Assembly (NCBI GenBank): GCA_900762015.1
Contig: CAAFEX010000111.1
Span: 1 to 14,739 of the forward strand
Length of the DNA: 14,739 bases
From: an uncultured Collinsella sp.
GTDB lineage: Bacteria; Actinomycetota; Coriobacteriia; Coriobacteriales; Coriobacteriaceae
Direction: 5' to 3'
Part shown: piece by piece, positions 1 through 7,212 of the stretch
How positions within the stretch are numbered: position 1 is the first letter of the stretch
How the letters are laid out: the number at the start of each line of letters is the position of its first letter
Notes under the pieces: model-generated
What the model was told of the DNA's origin: nothing
The model's database searches: none
Seen by the model: only the letters and a program-made list of their open reading frames with translations
Program-made: the position numbers and the translations under genes

Positions 1-1
1 G

Positions 2-154
2 ACCTGCAGCTGCGGCGCCACCAACACCGGCAAGTTCTGCCCCGAGTGCGGCAGCCCCGCGCCTGCCCCGGCACCGGCCAAGTGGTTCTGCCCCAACTGC
101 GGTAGCGAAAACGGCGGCAAGTTCTGCAGCAACTGCGGAACGCCCAGGCCCTAG
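2..154 (+). CDS. C-terminal end of a double zinc-ribbon protein (possibly SPFH/Band 7 type), 5' partial
   Basis: An open frame enters from the left edge and stops at TAG 152-154, giving about 50 residues. It contains four cysteine knuckles: CSCG, CPECG, CPNCG and CSNCG. They form two consecutive zinc ribbons joined by an Ala-Pro linker (APAPAPA). The first ribbon, with its CSCGATNTGKFCPECG pattern, resembles the tail of bacterial SPFH/Band 7 proteins of the YdjI type, which end in a zinc ribbon. That link is from memory and the SPFH domain itself lies outside the window. Other zinc-ribbon tailed proteins cannot be excluded. The frame and the zinc ribbons are certain; the family is not. Confidence 0.7.
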   Translation, partial: TCSCGATNTGKFCPECGSPAPAPAPAKWFCPNCGSENGGKFCSNCGTPRP

Positions 155-173
155 CCCCTCTATCTGGTAATTG

Positions 174-195
174 GCGGGGGATCCGCCGCCCCCGC
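174..195 (+). terminator. Weak GC hairpin after the zinc-ribbon gene
   Basis: GCGGGGG (174-180) pairs with CCCCCGC (189-195) across an 8-base loop, 20 bases after the stop codon. No T-run follows, so it could be a weak or factor-assisted terminator or simply a GC-rich palindrome. An alternative shorter pairing (GGCGG with CCGCC) is also possible. Confidence 0.35.
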
Positions 196-234
196 TCCTG
201 CTTCTATGGGTTTCGTTCGATTAAGGAGGACACC

Positions 235-1077
235 ATGAAGACAACGTTCAAAAAGTCCGTGCTCGCATTCCTGACATGCGTCCTGGCGCTCGCCTTTGCC
301 CTGACGGGCTGCAGCGGCGGCGCCAAAGACCCCAAGGCCGACTTCGTCGGCAGCTGGGAGCTCTCGGGTGGAACCGTGGATGGCGAAGAGCTGACCGATG
401 AGTACATGAAGATGCTCGAGGATTGGGGTGTCCACTGCGTCCTGATTCTCGATGAGGACGGTACAGGCGCCCTCGACCTGTTCCTTGAGGTTGTCGACCT
501 TAAATGGGAGGCAAAGGACGCCACCACCGTGACGATCACCGCCGAAGATGAGTCGCACGACATGAAGCTCAAGGACGGCAAACTCATCCTCGAAGAGGAT
601 GACGGCAACCTCGTCTTTACCAAGTCCGACAAGGATCTGTCCGGCACGGTGAAGAAGGATCGCGAGACTGCCGAAAAGGAAGAGGAGATCGATGAGGCCG
701 TCGAAGACGACGACGTCCAGCGCGCCGAAATCTCCCCCGCCGTCACCGTCGCCGATGACGATCTGTGCACCATCACCGTCACCGAGAAGTTCAAGGACGA
801 CTGGGGCGACATCGGCTTTGTCGTCAACATCACCAACAAGAGCGACAAGGACCTGACCTTCTACGCTCCCAGCGGTAAGACCAACGTCAACGGCACCATG
901 AAGGAACCCTGGTTCTCGGCTCACCTGATGCCCGGCACCAACGCCACCGAGGAATTCACGTTCTCGAGCGGCGAGCTCGATAGCCTCGACGACCTGGTCA
1001 ACACGACCATTGGCATCGACGCCTACCTGACCGATTCCTACGAGGACGTCGCCTCCTACAGCGCAACCATCGCGTAA
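235..1077 (+). CDS. Secreted lipoprotein with lipocalin-like N-terminal and Ig-like C-terminal regions
   Basis: The 280-residue product starts with a lipoprotein signal peptide. It has basic residues KTTFKK, then a hydrophobic core, then the lipobox LTGC with the lipidated cysteine at residue 26. AAGGAGGA (223-230) sits four bases before the ATG and fixes the start. Residues about 36-130 begin FVGSWELSGG and carry DEDGTG, which resembles the GxW...DGTG strand pattern of small lipocalin-like lipoproteins common in Coriobacteria. Residues about 135-165 form a very acidic, charged linker. The C-terminal 110 residues look like an all-beta Ig-like domain with a VVNITNKSDKDLTF strand, similar to DUF4352/TRF2-like domains. 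The protein should be anchored to the outer face of the membrane. Its function is unknown. Gene ends at a strong terminator and faces the two-component operon tail to tail. Confidence 0.88.
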   Translation: MKTTFKKSVLAFLTCVLALAFALTGCSGGAKDPKADFVGSWELSGGTVDGEELTDEYMKMLEDWGVHCVLILDEDGTGALDLFLEVVDLKWEAKDATTVTITAEDESHDMKLKDGKLILEEDDGNLVFTKSDKDLSGTVKKDRETAEKEEEIDEAVEDDDVQRAEISPAVTVADDDLCTITVTEKFKDDWGDIGFVVNITNKSDKDLTFYAPSGKTNVNGTMKEPWFSAHLMPGTNATEEFTFSSGELDSLDDLVNTTIGIDAYLTDSYEDVASYSATIA

Positions 1078-1125
1078 CGGCATGTAACATCAGCCGCGGA
1101 TTGGTGGACACATCCGCGCACACCA

Positions 1126-1166
1126 GACGGGGCCGCAGGAGTTAATCCTGCGGCCCCGTCGCTTTT
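1126..1166 (+). terminator. Intrinsic terminator of the lipoprotein gene
   Basis: A perfect 15-bp stem (1126-1140 with 1146-1160), loop GTTAA, is followed by GCTTTT. It lies between convergent genes and may also stop transcripts of the response regulator operon arriving from the right, although no T-run exists in that direction. Confidence 0.85.
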
Positions 1167-1186
1167 ATGCCGATGCGTACCGAGCG

Positions 1187-1807
1187 TTAGCGCTCCATGT
1201 TGGGAACAATGCTGCCCTCCGTTACCGCGTGCACGGCCAGGCGCATGATGTTGTCGTAGCCGGTCTTGTTGAGAATCTCCGAGATGCGGCGCTTGATGGT
1301 GCCCTCGCTCATAAACAACTCGGCCGCGATCTCGCGACGGCTCTTGCCTTCGCAGGCAAGGCGCAAAATCGACAACTCAACGTCGTCGAGCGCCGCCGTG
1401 CCCGAAAAGATGCTTTCGGGCGGCTTGGGAAACGTGCAATAGCCCGCCAGCGTGGAGCGCATCACGGCAAAGAGCTCATCGATGCCGACGTTCTTGTACA
1501 CAAAGCTGTCGACGCCTGCCTCGCGCGCCTGATCCACAAACGTAATCTCGGGCATGCCCGTCATGATAATGACGCGGCACTCGGGCAGCTGCTCTTTGAT
1601 GCGCGCCGCCGCCACGATGCCGTTGGAATCGTGCTCGGTGCACACGTCCATCAAAATCATGTCCGGATGCTCCTTGAGCGCGACGTCCAAGGCATCTGAG
1701 GCATCGGCGATGGCGGCAACAACGGTCATGTCGGGCTGGTCCCCAACGGAGCGCGCGAGGCTCTCGCGCAGGATGGCCTGGTCTTCGACGATAAGGATAC
1801 GAATCAT
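1187..1807 (-). CDS. NarL/LuxR-family DNA-binding response regulator
   Basis: The 206-residue product is a REC receiver domain (1-120) plus a LuxR-type helix-turn-helix (about 140-200). Receiver hallmarks are present: acidic pair E8-D9, phosphoacceptor D54 in MDVC, switch residue T83 in IIMTG, and K105 in VYKN. The HTH has the family pattern LxLACEGKSRREIAAELFMSEGTIKRRI. The ATG at 1805-1807 overlaps the TGA of the upstream kinase gene (ATGA), and AAGGAG (1814-1819) lies six bases upstream inside the kinase gene. The longer open frame reaching 2026 is just kinase sequence in another frame. Gene is the last of a three-gene operon and is probably phosphorylated by the adjacent kinase. Its target promoters are unknown. 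The recognition helix region is unusual in having IKRRISEILNKTGYDN rather than the common VKxHxxxIxxKL. Confidence 0.95.
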   Translation of the reverse strand: MIRILIVEDQAILRESLARSVGDQPDMTVVAAIADASDALDVALKEHPDMILMDVCTEHDSNGIVAAARIKEQLPECRVIIMTGMPEITFVDQAREAGVDSFVYKNVGIDELFAVMRSTLAGYCTFPKPPESIFSGTAALDDVELSILRLACEGKSRREIAAELFMSEGTIKRRISEILNKTGYDNIMRLAVHAVTEGSIVPNMER

Positions 1808-3303
1808 GAGCTTCTCCTTTGGACCGTTGCGTTGGAGTTCAGCGGAATGGACACCGCAAGCGTAAAGGGCGGGGCGGCATGGACCTCCAGGCTGCCGCCC
1901 AGATTTTGCGCGACATGCCTCATACCAGGAATACCCGTTCCCTCGCGATACGATACGGGAGCAGGCGCGCCGTCGTTTGATACCGTCATGTGGGCAATGG
2001 CACCGCCATCCGACCCCTCCTGCCACAGGCGCACTTGGACTTGGTGAGCCTGCGCATGCTTGATGGCATTGGTCGACGCCTCGCGGATAATCTGCAAAAA
2101 GGCGGCAGCGACGTGTGCATCGTCCGGAAGCGATCCATCCACATCGATCTGCACGCTCACCAGGCCAAAGGCATGAACGATATCGCCGAGCTGCTCCGCC
2201 GGCTCGCTGTCGCCACCGCTACGCAGGTCGGCGGCAATCGAGCGCAGCAGCGGGTCAATCTGCTCGAGCGACTCGTCATCCAGACGCCCCTCCTCCAAGT
2301 ATCGATGGAGAATGGACAGGCGCTGCCCGATCACGTCGTGTACGCGGGCGCGCATACGCAGGTAGGCCGCATTGTCGGCAACCTTTTTGACTTCTTCGAT
2401 CTGGGCCTGGAGCTCTTGGCCCGCAAGCTCGAGCAGGTGGTTGGCCTGCGCCAGACGGTCGTGGGCATGTGCGTACTCCGTCACGTCCAAGCCGATAATG
2501 CGCTCAAAGGGGCGGCCCGAAACCATAACCTCATCGCACGCGAACAGACGAATCTCGGAGGGGGAAACCTCGACCACCGCACGTGCCTCCCCAAAGCGGT
2601 CCAGGTCGATTCGAACGCGATTTTTGCTGCTCTCGGGCATCTGCGCACTGAGTTTTCGAAGGCCGTTCCACGTATCGCTCATGTCGTGCAGGTCGGTGGG
2701 CATGTGAAGCTCCACGAGGTTCCTGCGCATGCAGCGGTTCATGAGCAACGGGCGGCCTTTCGAATCCAGATACAGAATGCCCACGGGAATCACGTTGATG
2801 GTCTCGATCGTCGAGAACGCGGTGATATCCTCCTGGCGGTTACGGACGTCCATCAAGAGCGCCGCGATGGAACGGAACAGGAAGAACGCTCCCTCTGCGA
2901 TAAGGACAATGGTCCACGCCGAGCCCATGGCAAAAACCACCGGCGGTGTAACGGCGACAACAAGCAGCAGCTCGACCAGCATGACGGGGCGACGATAGCG
3001 CACCATAAGCACCACGCCATAGGCAAAGATTGCGGCATTGAGCCACAGCACTCCGCCCATTGCCCTGGCGCAAACGTCAAGCGGCGCCACCAGATACGAG
3101 CCAGACGACGCGAACAGGATAAGCGCCGAAACCACCAGGTGAACCACGAGGCTCGCCTCGTAGGCGCAAATCACCTTACGGTTATAGGACGAGCGGCGCG
3201 ATGAAATGAGCGGGACGTGGATCGTCTGCAGACACGCAGCCAGGGCAAAGACAACATCGAGCGCAACGATTTGGGGAAGGATGAGCGAAATCTGCATCGT
3301 CAC
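1804..3303 (-). CDS. Membrane sensor histidine kinase (NarX/HisKA_3-like), partner of the NarL-type regulator
   Basis: The 499-residue product has about five N-terminal membrane helices (roughly residues 8-28, 50-67, 84-101, 106-125 and 128-150). A PAS-like segment follows (about 160-280; VIPVGILYLDSKGRPLLMN), then a short coiled coil (283-312) and the kinase core. The phosphoacceptor is H322 in RARVHDVIGQRL, matching the HD-x-x-x-Q form of NarL-partner kinases. The N-box is REASTNAIKHA (E408, N412), and the ATP-lid glycines are in SNDG (442-445) and GTGIPGM (455-461). The start is GTG (3301-3303), which overlaps the upstream gene's TGA (GTGA). An internal ATG at 3295-3297 would shorten the product by two residues. 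The 4-base overlaps on both sides point to translational coupling. The signal is unknown. Confidence 0.93.
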   Translation of the reverse strand: MTMQISLILPQIVALDVVFALAACLQTIHVPLISSRRSSYNRKVICAYEASLVVHLVVSALILFASSGSYLVAPLDVCARAMGGVLWLNAAIFAYGVVLMVRYRRPVMLVELLLVVAVTPPVVFAMGSAWTIVLIAEGAFFLFRSIAALLMDVRNRQEDITAFSTIETINVIPVGILYLDSKGRPLLMNRCMRRNLVELHMPTDLHDMSDTWNGLRKLSAQMPESSKNRVRIDLDRFGEARAVVEVSPSEIRLFACDEVMVSGRPFERIIGLDVTEYAHAHDRLAQANHLLELAGQELQAQIEEVKKVADNAAYLRMRARVHDVIGQRLSILHRYLEEGRLDDESLEQIDPLLRSIAADLRSGGDSEPAEQLGDIVHAFGLVSVQIDVDGSLPDDAHVAAAFLQIIREASTNAIKHAQAHQVQVRLWQEGSDGGAIAHMTVSNDGAPAPVSYREGTGIPGMRHVAQNLGGSLEVHAAPPFTLAVSIPLNSNATVQRRSS

Positions 3304-5183
3304 TCACCCGCCCTCGGCATCAAGACGATCATGCGCAGCTGGCCGGGCTCGCCCTCAAGGCGGTATGCCACGTTGCGCCCTTGCAGAGCGCTTTCGAGCT
3401 CTTGCGCAGCGGGCGTCTGCGAAAGATCTGCATCATCGTTGGAAAAAAGCGTGGCGCGCAGCTCGACACTGCATCGGTCATGGTCGCCCAAGTGATACAT
3501 AAGCGCCGGATGGTCGGTGGTGTAGGCAAAAAACGCAAAGTCATACACGCAGTCGTACAGGGCGCTTACCGTACTGGCATGCAACGGGCGCCGTATGGCG
3601 ATAATCGAGGCGCAGTCGATATCGATGGTGCGCAGGTCACTTGCGAGCTCGTTGGCAATGAGCTGAATGCGGTCGCGATCAAAACCGCTCTCCCCGTGCT
3701 GTGCCAACGTGAGCGACCCCTTGCGCTTGCAATAGGCGACGAGCATCTTGGCGCGCTGCAGCATGCGGTAGCGCTCGTGCGAAGACGCTTCGTCGGTCAA
3801 CGGCGGCAGCGAGCTCAGCAGGTCGTACATCCCTTCGAGCGCGCGGGCAAGCGCTTGGTCCACGTCTTGGACCAACAAGGTCTCGGCCTCTTGATCTGCC
3901 AAATGCGTCTTAAGGTCGTAGTCGGCGGCGAGCAGCTCGTTTTGACGCTGCAACTCCATACGACGATGTGCCAGCTCACGGTTAAGCTCGTTGAGCTCCG
4001 ACACGTCTTGGGCAAGCAGGGCCGATCCGCCCAGCAGTGGGAAGGCACGGTACATTACATCGGGATCGGACGCCACGGCAAAGGCATGAACGCGCCCGCG
4101 CTCCTGGACCCGCAACTCCTCGCGCACGCCTACCGGCATTGGCTTTGACACTGGCGTGGCATAGACTTCCTGCAGGTCGCGCGTTAGAACTTTGAGGTCA
4201 AGCGGCAAGGTGCCGAAAATACCGGCGATGCCGTGATATGACGGAATGACACCGCAATCGAGACAGATTTCCATCGCCACCACGCACAGGACGCAATAGA
4301 CGAGCGAAAAGTTGAGCCTCCATGCCCAGGGCACGCGCAACGCATACGAGACGGCAAAGAATGCGCCACCCAGCAGTACGAGCGCCGCCGTACCCGAGAA
4401 ACGCTGGATGCGAAAGGACGAGGACCGGCCCACCAGGATAAAAAAGGCCACGAAGTTAAAGGCCGTCCACACTAAGACGGCGAAATAACCCCAGCCGTAC
4501 GTGTAATCGTTGCTCCAGGTGTCGCTCGTACGGTCAAAGCGGAAGACCTGCTGGTGAAAATCGTTGGTGAGCACAAATCCGATAAGCAGGATGGCCACAA
4601 TCCACAGCGCGGCGCAGTAGCGGCGACCCAGGCGGTGTTGCTCCAAGCCCGCAAGGCGCAGACCACACAACTGGTAGAGCAGCGGAATGAGCGTCATGGG
4701 CACGTAGTACAGGTACCACAGCACGGTGGCATAGAACGGCGTGAACGACTTGTACTTGAGAATGACTTCGATCATCCACAGGGCGCAGATGGTGGCGATG
4801 GCAACAAGGCGGCGGCGCAACACATAGTCCAAACAGCGCAGATAGACCGATACGCCCCAAATCGAAAATGCAATTGCGGCAACAAGCAGCGGGAGAGAGC
4901 TCGAATGGACGAGCGCATCCACGACCTCTTCGGACACCTCGCTATAGGCGGGCACGGCGTTAGAAAGTTTGGGGTCGAAGGCGAACAGCGACGGCAAGAC
5001 CGCCAAAAGCATGAGGAACAGCGCGGTGATGACACCGGCGATAGCAAAGACGCGGTGGCGGTACACCTGATGTGTTATGCCAACAAGGAATCGCGGCATG
5101 GCGAAGAGCCTGCCGCCCCTGGGATCCGCCACGGGAGCGGATCGGGCGGCCGCGTGGCCGATATGTCGCTCGCGGGTACCCAT
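3300..5183 (-). CDS. 7TM/8-helix sensor with degenerate histidine-kinase-like C-terminus
   Basis: From the ATG at 5183 the product is 627 residues. It has about eight hydrophobic helices (roughly 45-68, 97-115, 125-143, 149-173, 191-206, 232-251, 264-283 and 291-306). The order and the following GVIPSYHG segment (311-317) resemble the histidine-kinase N-terminal 7TM sensor. A PAS-like stretch follows, then a coiled coil (about 395-435) and a kinase-like tail. Where a DHp helix should have His-Asp, the sequence reads RAKMLVAYCKRKGSL (about 477-491). Where the N-box should be (about 541-563), no E...N pair and no GxG lid are visible. The protein therefore looks catalytically inactive and may act as the signal-sensing partner of the downstream kinase, by inference. 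A start at 5099 (MPRFLVG) is an alternative. The open frame beyond 5183 runs into a terminator hairpin, which argues against a longer start. First gene of the operon. Confidence 0.8.
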   Translation of the reverse strand: MGTRERHIGHAAARSAPVADPRGGRLFAMPRFLVGITHQVYRHRVFAIAGVITALFLMLLAVLPSLFAFDPKLSNAVPAYSEVSEEVVDALVHSSSLPLLVAAIAFSIWGVSVYLRCLDYVLRRRLVAIATICALWMIEVILKYKSFTPFYATVLWYLYYVPMTLIPLLYQLCGLRLAGLEQHRLGRRYCAALWIVAILLIGFVLTNDFHQQVFRFDRTSDTWSNDYTYGWGYFAVLVWTAFNFVAFFILVGRSSSFRIQRFSGTAALVLLGGAFFAVSYALRVPWAWRLNFSLVYCVLCVVAMEICLDCGVIPSYHGIAGIFGTLPLDLKVLTRDLQEVYATPVSKPMPVGVREELRVQERGRVHAFAVASDPDVMYRAFPLLGGSALLAQDVSELNELNRELAHRRMELQRQNELLAADYDLKTHLADQEAETLLVQDVDQALARALEGMYDLLSSLPPLTDEASSHERYRMLQRAKMLVAYCKRKGSLTLAQHGESGFDRDRIQLIANELASDLRTIDIDCASIIAIRRPLHASTVSALYDCVYDFAFFAYTTDHPALMYHLGDHDRCSVELRATLFSNDDADLSQTPAAQELESALQGRNVAYRLEGEPGQLRMIVLMPRAGE

Positions 5184-5192
5184 AGTGCTTTT

Positions 5193-5198
5193 AGTGTA
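5193..5198 (-). promoter_or_regulatory. Possible -10 element for the signalling operon, implying a near-leaderless start
   Basis: TACACT on the minus strand lies nine bases before the ATG at 5183. No recognisable -35 sits at 16-18 bases. There is no Shine-Dalgarno sequence before this ATG. If the hexamer is used, the transcript would begin within about three bases of the ATG. Support is weak. Confidence 0.3.
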
Positions 5199-5250
5199 CC
5201 GACAGATGGGTCGAAAAAGCGGGCCGCATGTCCCAAAATCCGCAGACGGC

Positions 5251-5289
5251 AAGGCGCCCGGCAAGCATTAACTGCTCGCCGGGCGCCTT
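5251..5289 (-). terminator. Hairpin terminator after the 6-phospho-beta-glucosidase gene
   Basis: AAGGCGCCCGGC (5251-5262) pairs with GCCGGGCGCCTT (5278-5289). The stem extends through AGCA/TGCT after one A-C mismatch, leaving loop TTAAC. It lies 30 bases after the glucosidase stop codon. Only TT follows on the minus strand, so termination may be imperfect and could read toward the signalling operon. Confidence 0.65.
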
Positions 5290-5318
5290 GGTCAGGAGGC
5301 TACGGTTATCGGGAAAGC

Positions 5319-6749
5319 CTAGGCCAAATCTTCGCCGTTGGTGGCGATAACCTTCTTGTACCAGTCGAAGCTCTTCTTTTTGGAGCGCTTGAGGGTGCCG
5401 TTGCCCGCATCATCGCGGTCCACATAGATAAAGCCGTAGCGCTTGGACATCTCGCCCGTACCGGCGGATACCAGGTCGATCGGGCCCCAGGTGGTGTAGC
5501 CCAGCAGGTCAACGCCGTCCTCGGTCACCGCATCGCGCATCGCGGCGATATGCTGGCGCAGGTAGTCGATACGGTAGTCGTCGTTGATGGAACCATCCTC
5601 CTCGACAACATCCTTGGCGCCCAGACCGTTCTCAACCACAAACAGCGGCTTCTGATAACGGTCGTACAGGTCGTTGAGCGTAATGCGGAAGCCCAGCGGA
5701 TCGATGGCCCAGCCCCACTGGCTCTCCTGCAGGTAGGGGTTCTTGGCGCCGGCGAAGGCGTTACCCTGGGTGCGCTCGACATCGGGGTTATCGGCACCGG
5801 CGGAGCAACGGGTGCTGTAATAGCTAAAGCTGATGAAGTCGACGGTGTTAGTGGCCAGGATCTCGCGGTCCTCGTCGGTCATGCCCACATCGATGCCTAG
5901 ACGCTCGAGCTTCTTGACGGCATAGGTCGGGTAGTAGCCGCGACTCTGGACGTCGACGAAGAAGTAATTGTCCTGGTTATCGAGCTGTGCCTGGCGCACA
6001 TCGCCCGGACGGCAGCTGTAGGGGTAGTAGCTACCTGCGGCGAGCATGCAGCCGATCTTGATCTCGGGGTCGATCTCGTGGGCGATTTTGGTTGCCCAAG
6101 CGCTGGCGACAAGCTCGTTGTGAGCGGCAAGGTACTCGACGGCCTCCTTGTTCTCGCCCTCCTCAAAGACCAGACCGGCACCCATAAACGGCAGGTGCAG
6201 GATCATATTGATCTCGTTAAAGGTAAGCCAGTACTTCACCAGACCCTTGTAGCGGGTAAAGATTGTGGTCGCGAGGTTCTTGTAGAAGTCGATGAGCTTA
6301 CGGTTGCGCCAGCCGCCGTACTCCTTGATGAGGTGAATCGGACAGTCGAAGTGCGTGATGGTCACGAGCGGCTCGATGCCGTGCGCCTGACACTCGCGGA
6401 ATACGTCCTCGTAGAAGGCCAGGCCAGCCTCATTGGGCTCGGCCTCGTCGCCGTTGGGGAAAATGCGGGTCCAAGCCAGGCTCATACGGAAGGTCTTAAA
6501 GCCCATCTCGGCAAAGAGAGCAATGTCCTCTTTGTAATGGTGATAGAAATCGATACCGGTCTGCGCGGGATAGTAATAGCCGTCCTCGAAGTCGAGCATC
6601 TTGCGCTGGCCGGAGACCACCGCATAGCGCTCGGGGCCGTGCGGAGCCACGTCCACGTTGGCCAGGCCGCGGCCGTCCACGTCATAGGCGCCCTCGCACT
6701 GATTGGCAGCCGTTGCGCCGCCCCACAGGAAGTCATTACGGAAAGCCAT
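5319..6749 (-). CDS. GH1 6-phospho-beta-glucosidase
   Basis: The 476-residue product is a full-length glycoside hydrolase family 1 barrel that starts FLWGGATAANQCEGA. The acid/base is E179 in TFNEIN and the nucleophile is E373 in VVENGLG. The C-terminal block GYTTWGPIDLVSAGTGEMSK, followed by RYGFIYVDRD (about 417-446), and the KKKSFDWYKKV segment (457-467) are typical of the phospho-glycosidase branch (BglA/AscB/BglB). In that branch a Ser/Lys/Tyr loop holds the 6-phosphate. The enzyme should cleave cytoplasmic 6-phospho-beta-glucosides (cellobiose, arbutin, salicin type) to glucose 6-phosphate after PTS uptake. No PTS or antiterminator gene is nearby in the window. GGAGGG (6758-6763) lies eight bases before the ATG. 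The gene is monocistronic with its own promoter and terminator. The precise substrate cannot be read from the sequence. Confidence 0.95.
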   Translation of the reverse strand: MAFRNDFLWGGATAANQCEGAYDVDGRGLANVDVAPHGPERYAVVSGQRKMLDFEDGYYYPAQTGIDFYHHYKEDIALFAEMGFKTFRMSLAWTRIFPNGDEAEPNEAGLAFYEDVFRECQAHGIEPLVTITHFDCPIHLIKEYGGWRNRKLIDFYKNLATTIFTRYKGLVKYWLTFNEINMILHLPFMGAGLVFEEGENKEAVEYLAAHNELVASAWATKIAHEIDPEIKIGCMLAAGSYYPYSCRPGDVRQAQLDNQDNYFFVDVQSRGYYPTYAVKKLERLGIDVGMTDEDREILATNTVDFISFSYYSTRCSAGADNPDVERTQGNAFAGAKNPYLQESQWGWAIDPLGFRITLNDLYDRYQKPLFVVENGLGAKDVVEEDGSINDDYRIDYLRQHIAAMRDAVTEDGVDLLGYTTWGPIDLVSAGTGEMSKRYGFIYVDRDDAGNGTLKRSKKKSFDWYKKVIATNGEDLA

Positions 6750-6785
6750 GTATCAATCCCTCCATACGCTGCTTGTCGTGGTTTT

Positions 6786-6814
6786 AGTATCCCCGCAAAT
6801 AGGGCCTCGCTCAA
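6786..6814 (-). promoter_or_regulatory. Sigma-70-type promoter of the 6-phospho-beta-glucosidase gene
   Basis: On the minus strand TTGAGC (6809-6814) and GATACT (6786-6791) are separated by exactly 17 bases. The -10 is about 36 bases upstream of the ATG, leaving a short leader that contains the ribosome binding site. No ribonucleic antiterminator or obvious cre site was recognised in the leader. Confidence 0.65.
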
Positions 6815-6902
6815 CGACAGCGACGCAGGCCGACACTTCTTTTCGCGCGCGGGTGCTCGGCAGCCGCCCCGTCTGACACTTTTTGATACCCGCCCGCCCA
6901 AT

Positions 6903-6935
6903 CCACCACAAAGGGGACAGGCACCTTTGTGGTGG
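6903..6935. repeat. REP-like hairpin CCACCACAAAGG...CCTTTGTGGTGG
   Basis: The 12-base arms (6903-6914 and 6924-6935) are perfect inverted copies around GGACAGGCA. The GGGGACAGGCACCTT core resembles extragenic palindromes seen near REP-associated transposases in other bacteria; that comparison is from memory. In the right-hand copy (8324-8356) the left arm has two substitutions. Confidence 0.75.
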
Positions 6936-6949
6936 TTTGGGGCAGTTTG

Positions 6950-7004
6950 TCTTGATCTGTAACAGGTAGACCGCCAAAACCGGGCCTGGTGTTACAGATC
7001 GAGA
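6950..7004. repeat. 55-bp palindrome, copy A1
   Basis: Arms 6950-6964 and 6990-7004 are 15 bases each (core GATCTGTAACA / TGTTACAGATC) with one mismatch and a 25-base centre. The start is 80 bases from that of B1. Confidence 0.85.
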
Positions 7005-7029
7005 TCTTTCGGGCAGCCCCTGCAGTTTG

Positions 7030-7084
7030 TCTAAATCTGTAACAGGTAGAGACGATTTAGCCCGCTAGATGTTACAGATCGAGA
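7030..7084. repeat. 55-bp palindrome, copy B1
   Basis: Arms 7030-7044 and 7070-7084 share the ATCTGTAACA / TGTTACAGAT core with two mismatches at the outer end. The centre is again exactly 25 bases but has a different sequence from A1 (GGTAGAGACGATTT...). Confidence 0.85.
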
Positions 7085-7093
7085 CAGAAGATT

Positions 7094-7147
7094 CTAGTCG
7101 CAGGTGATGTCGAGGTTTTGCCGACGAGGCCTACGTAACCGCCTTCG
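7094..7147 (-). pseudogene. Frameshifted remnant of the DUF4867 gene 3' end
   Basis: On the minus strand this stretch matches the last 17 or so codons and the stop of the intact gene at 8516. It first reads GGYVGLVGK, then loses one base in the AAG-AAC pair. The frame then changes to TSTSPAT and misses the TAG. Similarity stops at about 7147, so the rest of the gene is absent. Several of the differences are third-position changes, which suggests a diverged allele and not a fresh duplicate. Confidence 0.8.
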
Positions 7148-7212
7148 CTCAGCAATTCATTTGACTGAATAGGAAAGAAAGGAAAAAATAGGAAAAAAAG
7201 GAAAGGAGACTT

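Larger units (their letters stand above)
6903..7147. repeat. Left copy of the ~245-bp direct repeat flanking the ATPase gene
   Basis: It aligns with 8324-8570. By eye there are about 17 substitutions and two one-base indels, so roughly 92% identity. It contains a CCACCACAAAGG hairpin at its left end, two 15-25-15 palindromes, and a frameshifted copy of the last codons of the DUF4867 gene at its right end. Together with the bases before it (6815-6902, where nothing was recognised) and the purine-rich leader (7148-7212), it fills the 463-bp stretch between the glucosidase and ATPase genes. Confidence 0.92.

Noticed and set aside
160..1083. A 307-codon minus-strand open frame opposite the lipoprotein gene
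   Set aside because: The plus-strand frame has a perfect ribosome binding site, signal peptide and lipobox. The minus frame is its mirror.
1808..2026. Longer N-terminus for the response regulator
   Set aside because: The added 73 residues are kinase-gene sequence in another frame. The receiver domain begins exactly at the ATG at 1807, which has its own AAGGAG.
1990..3204. A 404-codon plus-strand open frame opposite the histidine kinase gene
   Set aside because: It lies wholly antisense to a gene with clear kinase motifs. Its composition (many His, Arg, Gln) is that of a GC-rich antisense shadow, and no ribosome binding site or domain was seen.
5184..5264. Longer N-terminus for the 7TM sensor
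   Set aside because: The extra codons fall across the glucosidase terminator region and include no ribosome binding site or family sequence.
4554..5900. A 448-codon plus-strand open frame across the 7TM sensor start, the terminator and the glucosidase 3' end
   Set aside because: It runs through a terminator hairpin and antisense to two recognised genes, and its sequence has no recognisable domain.
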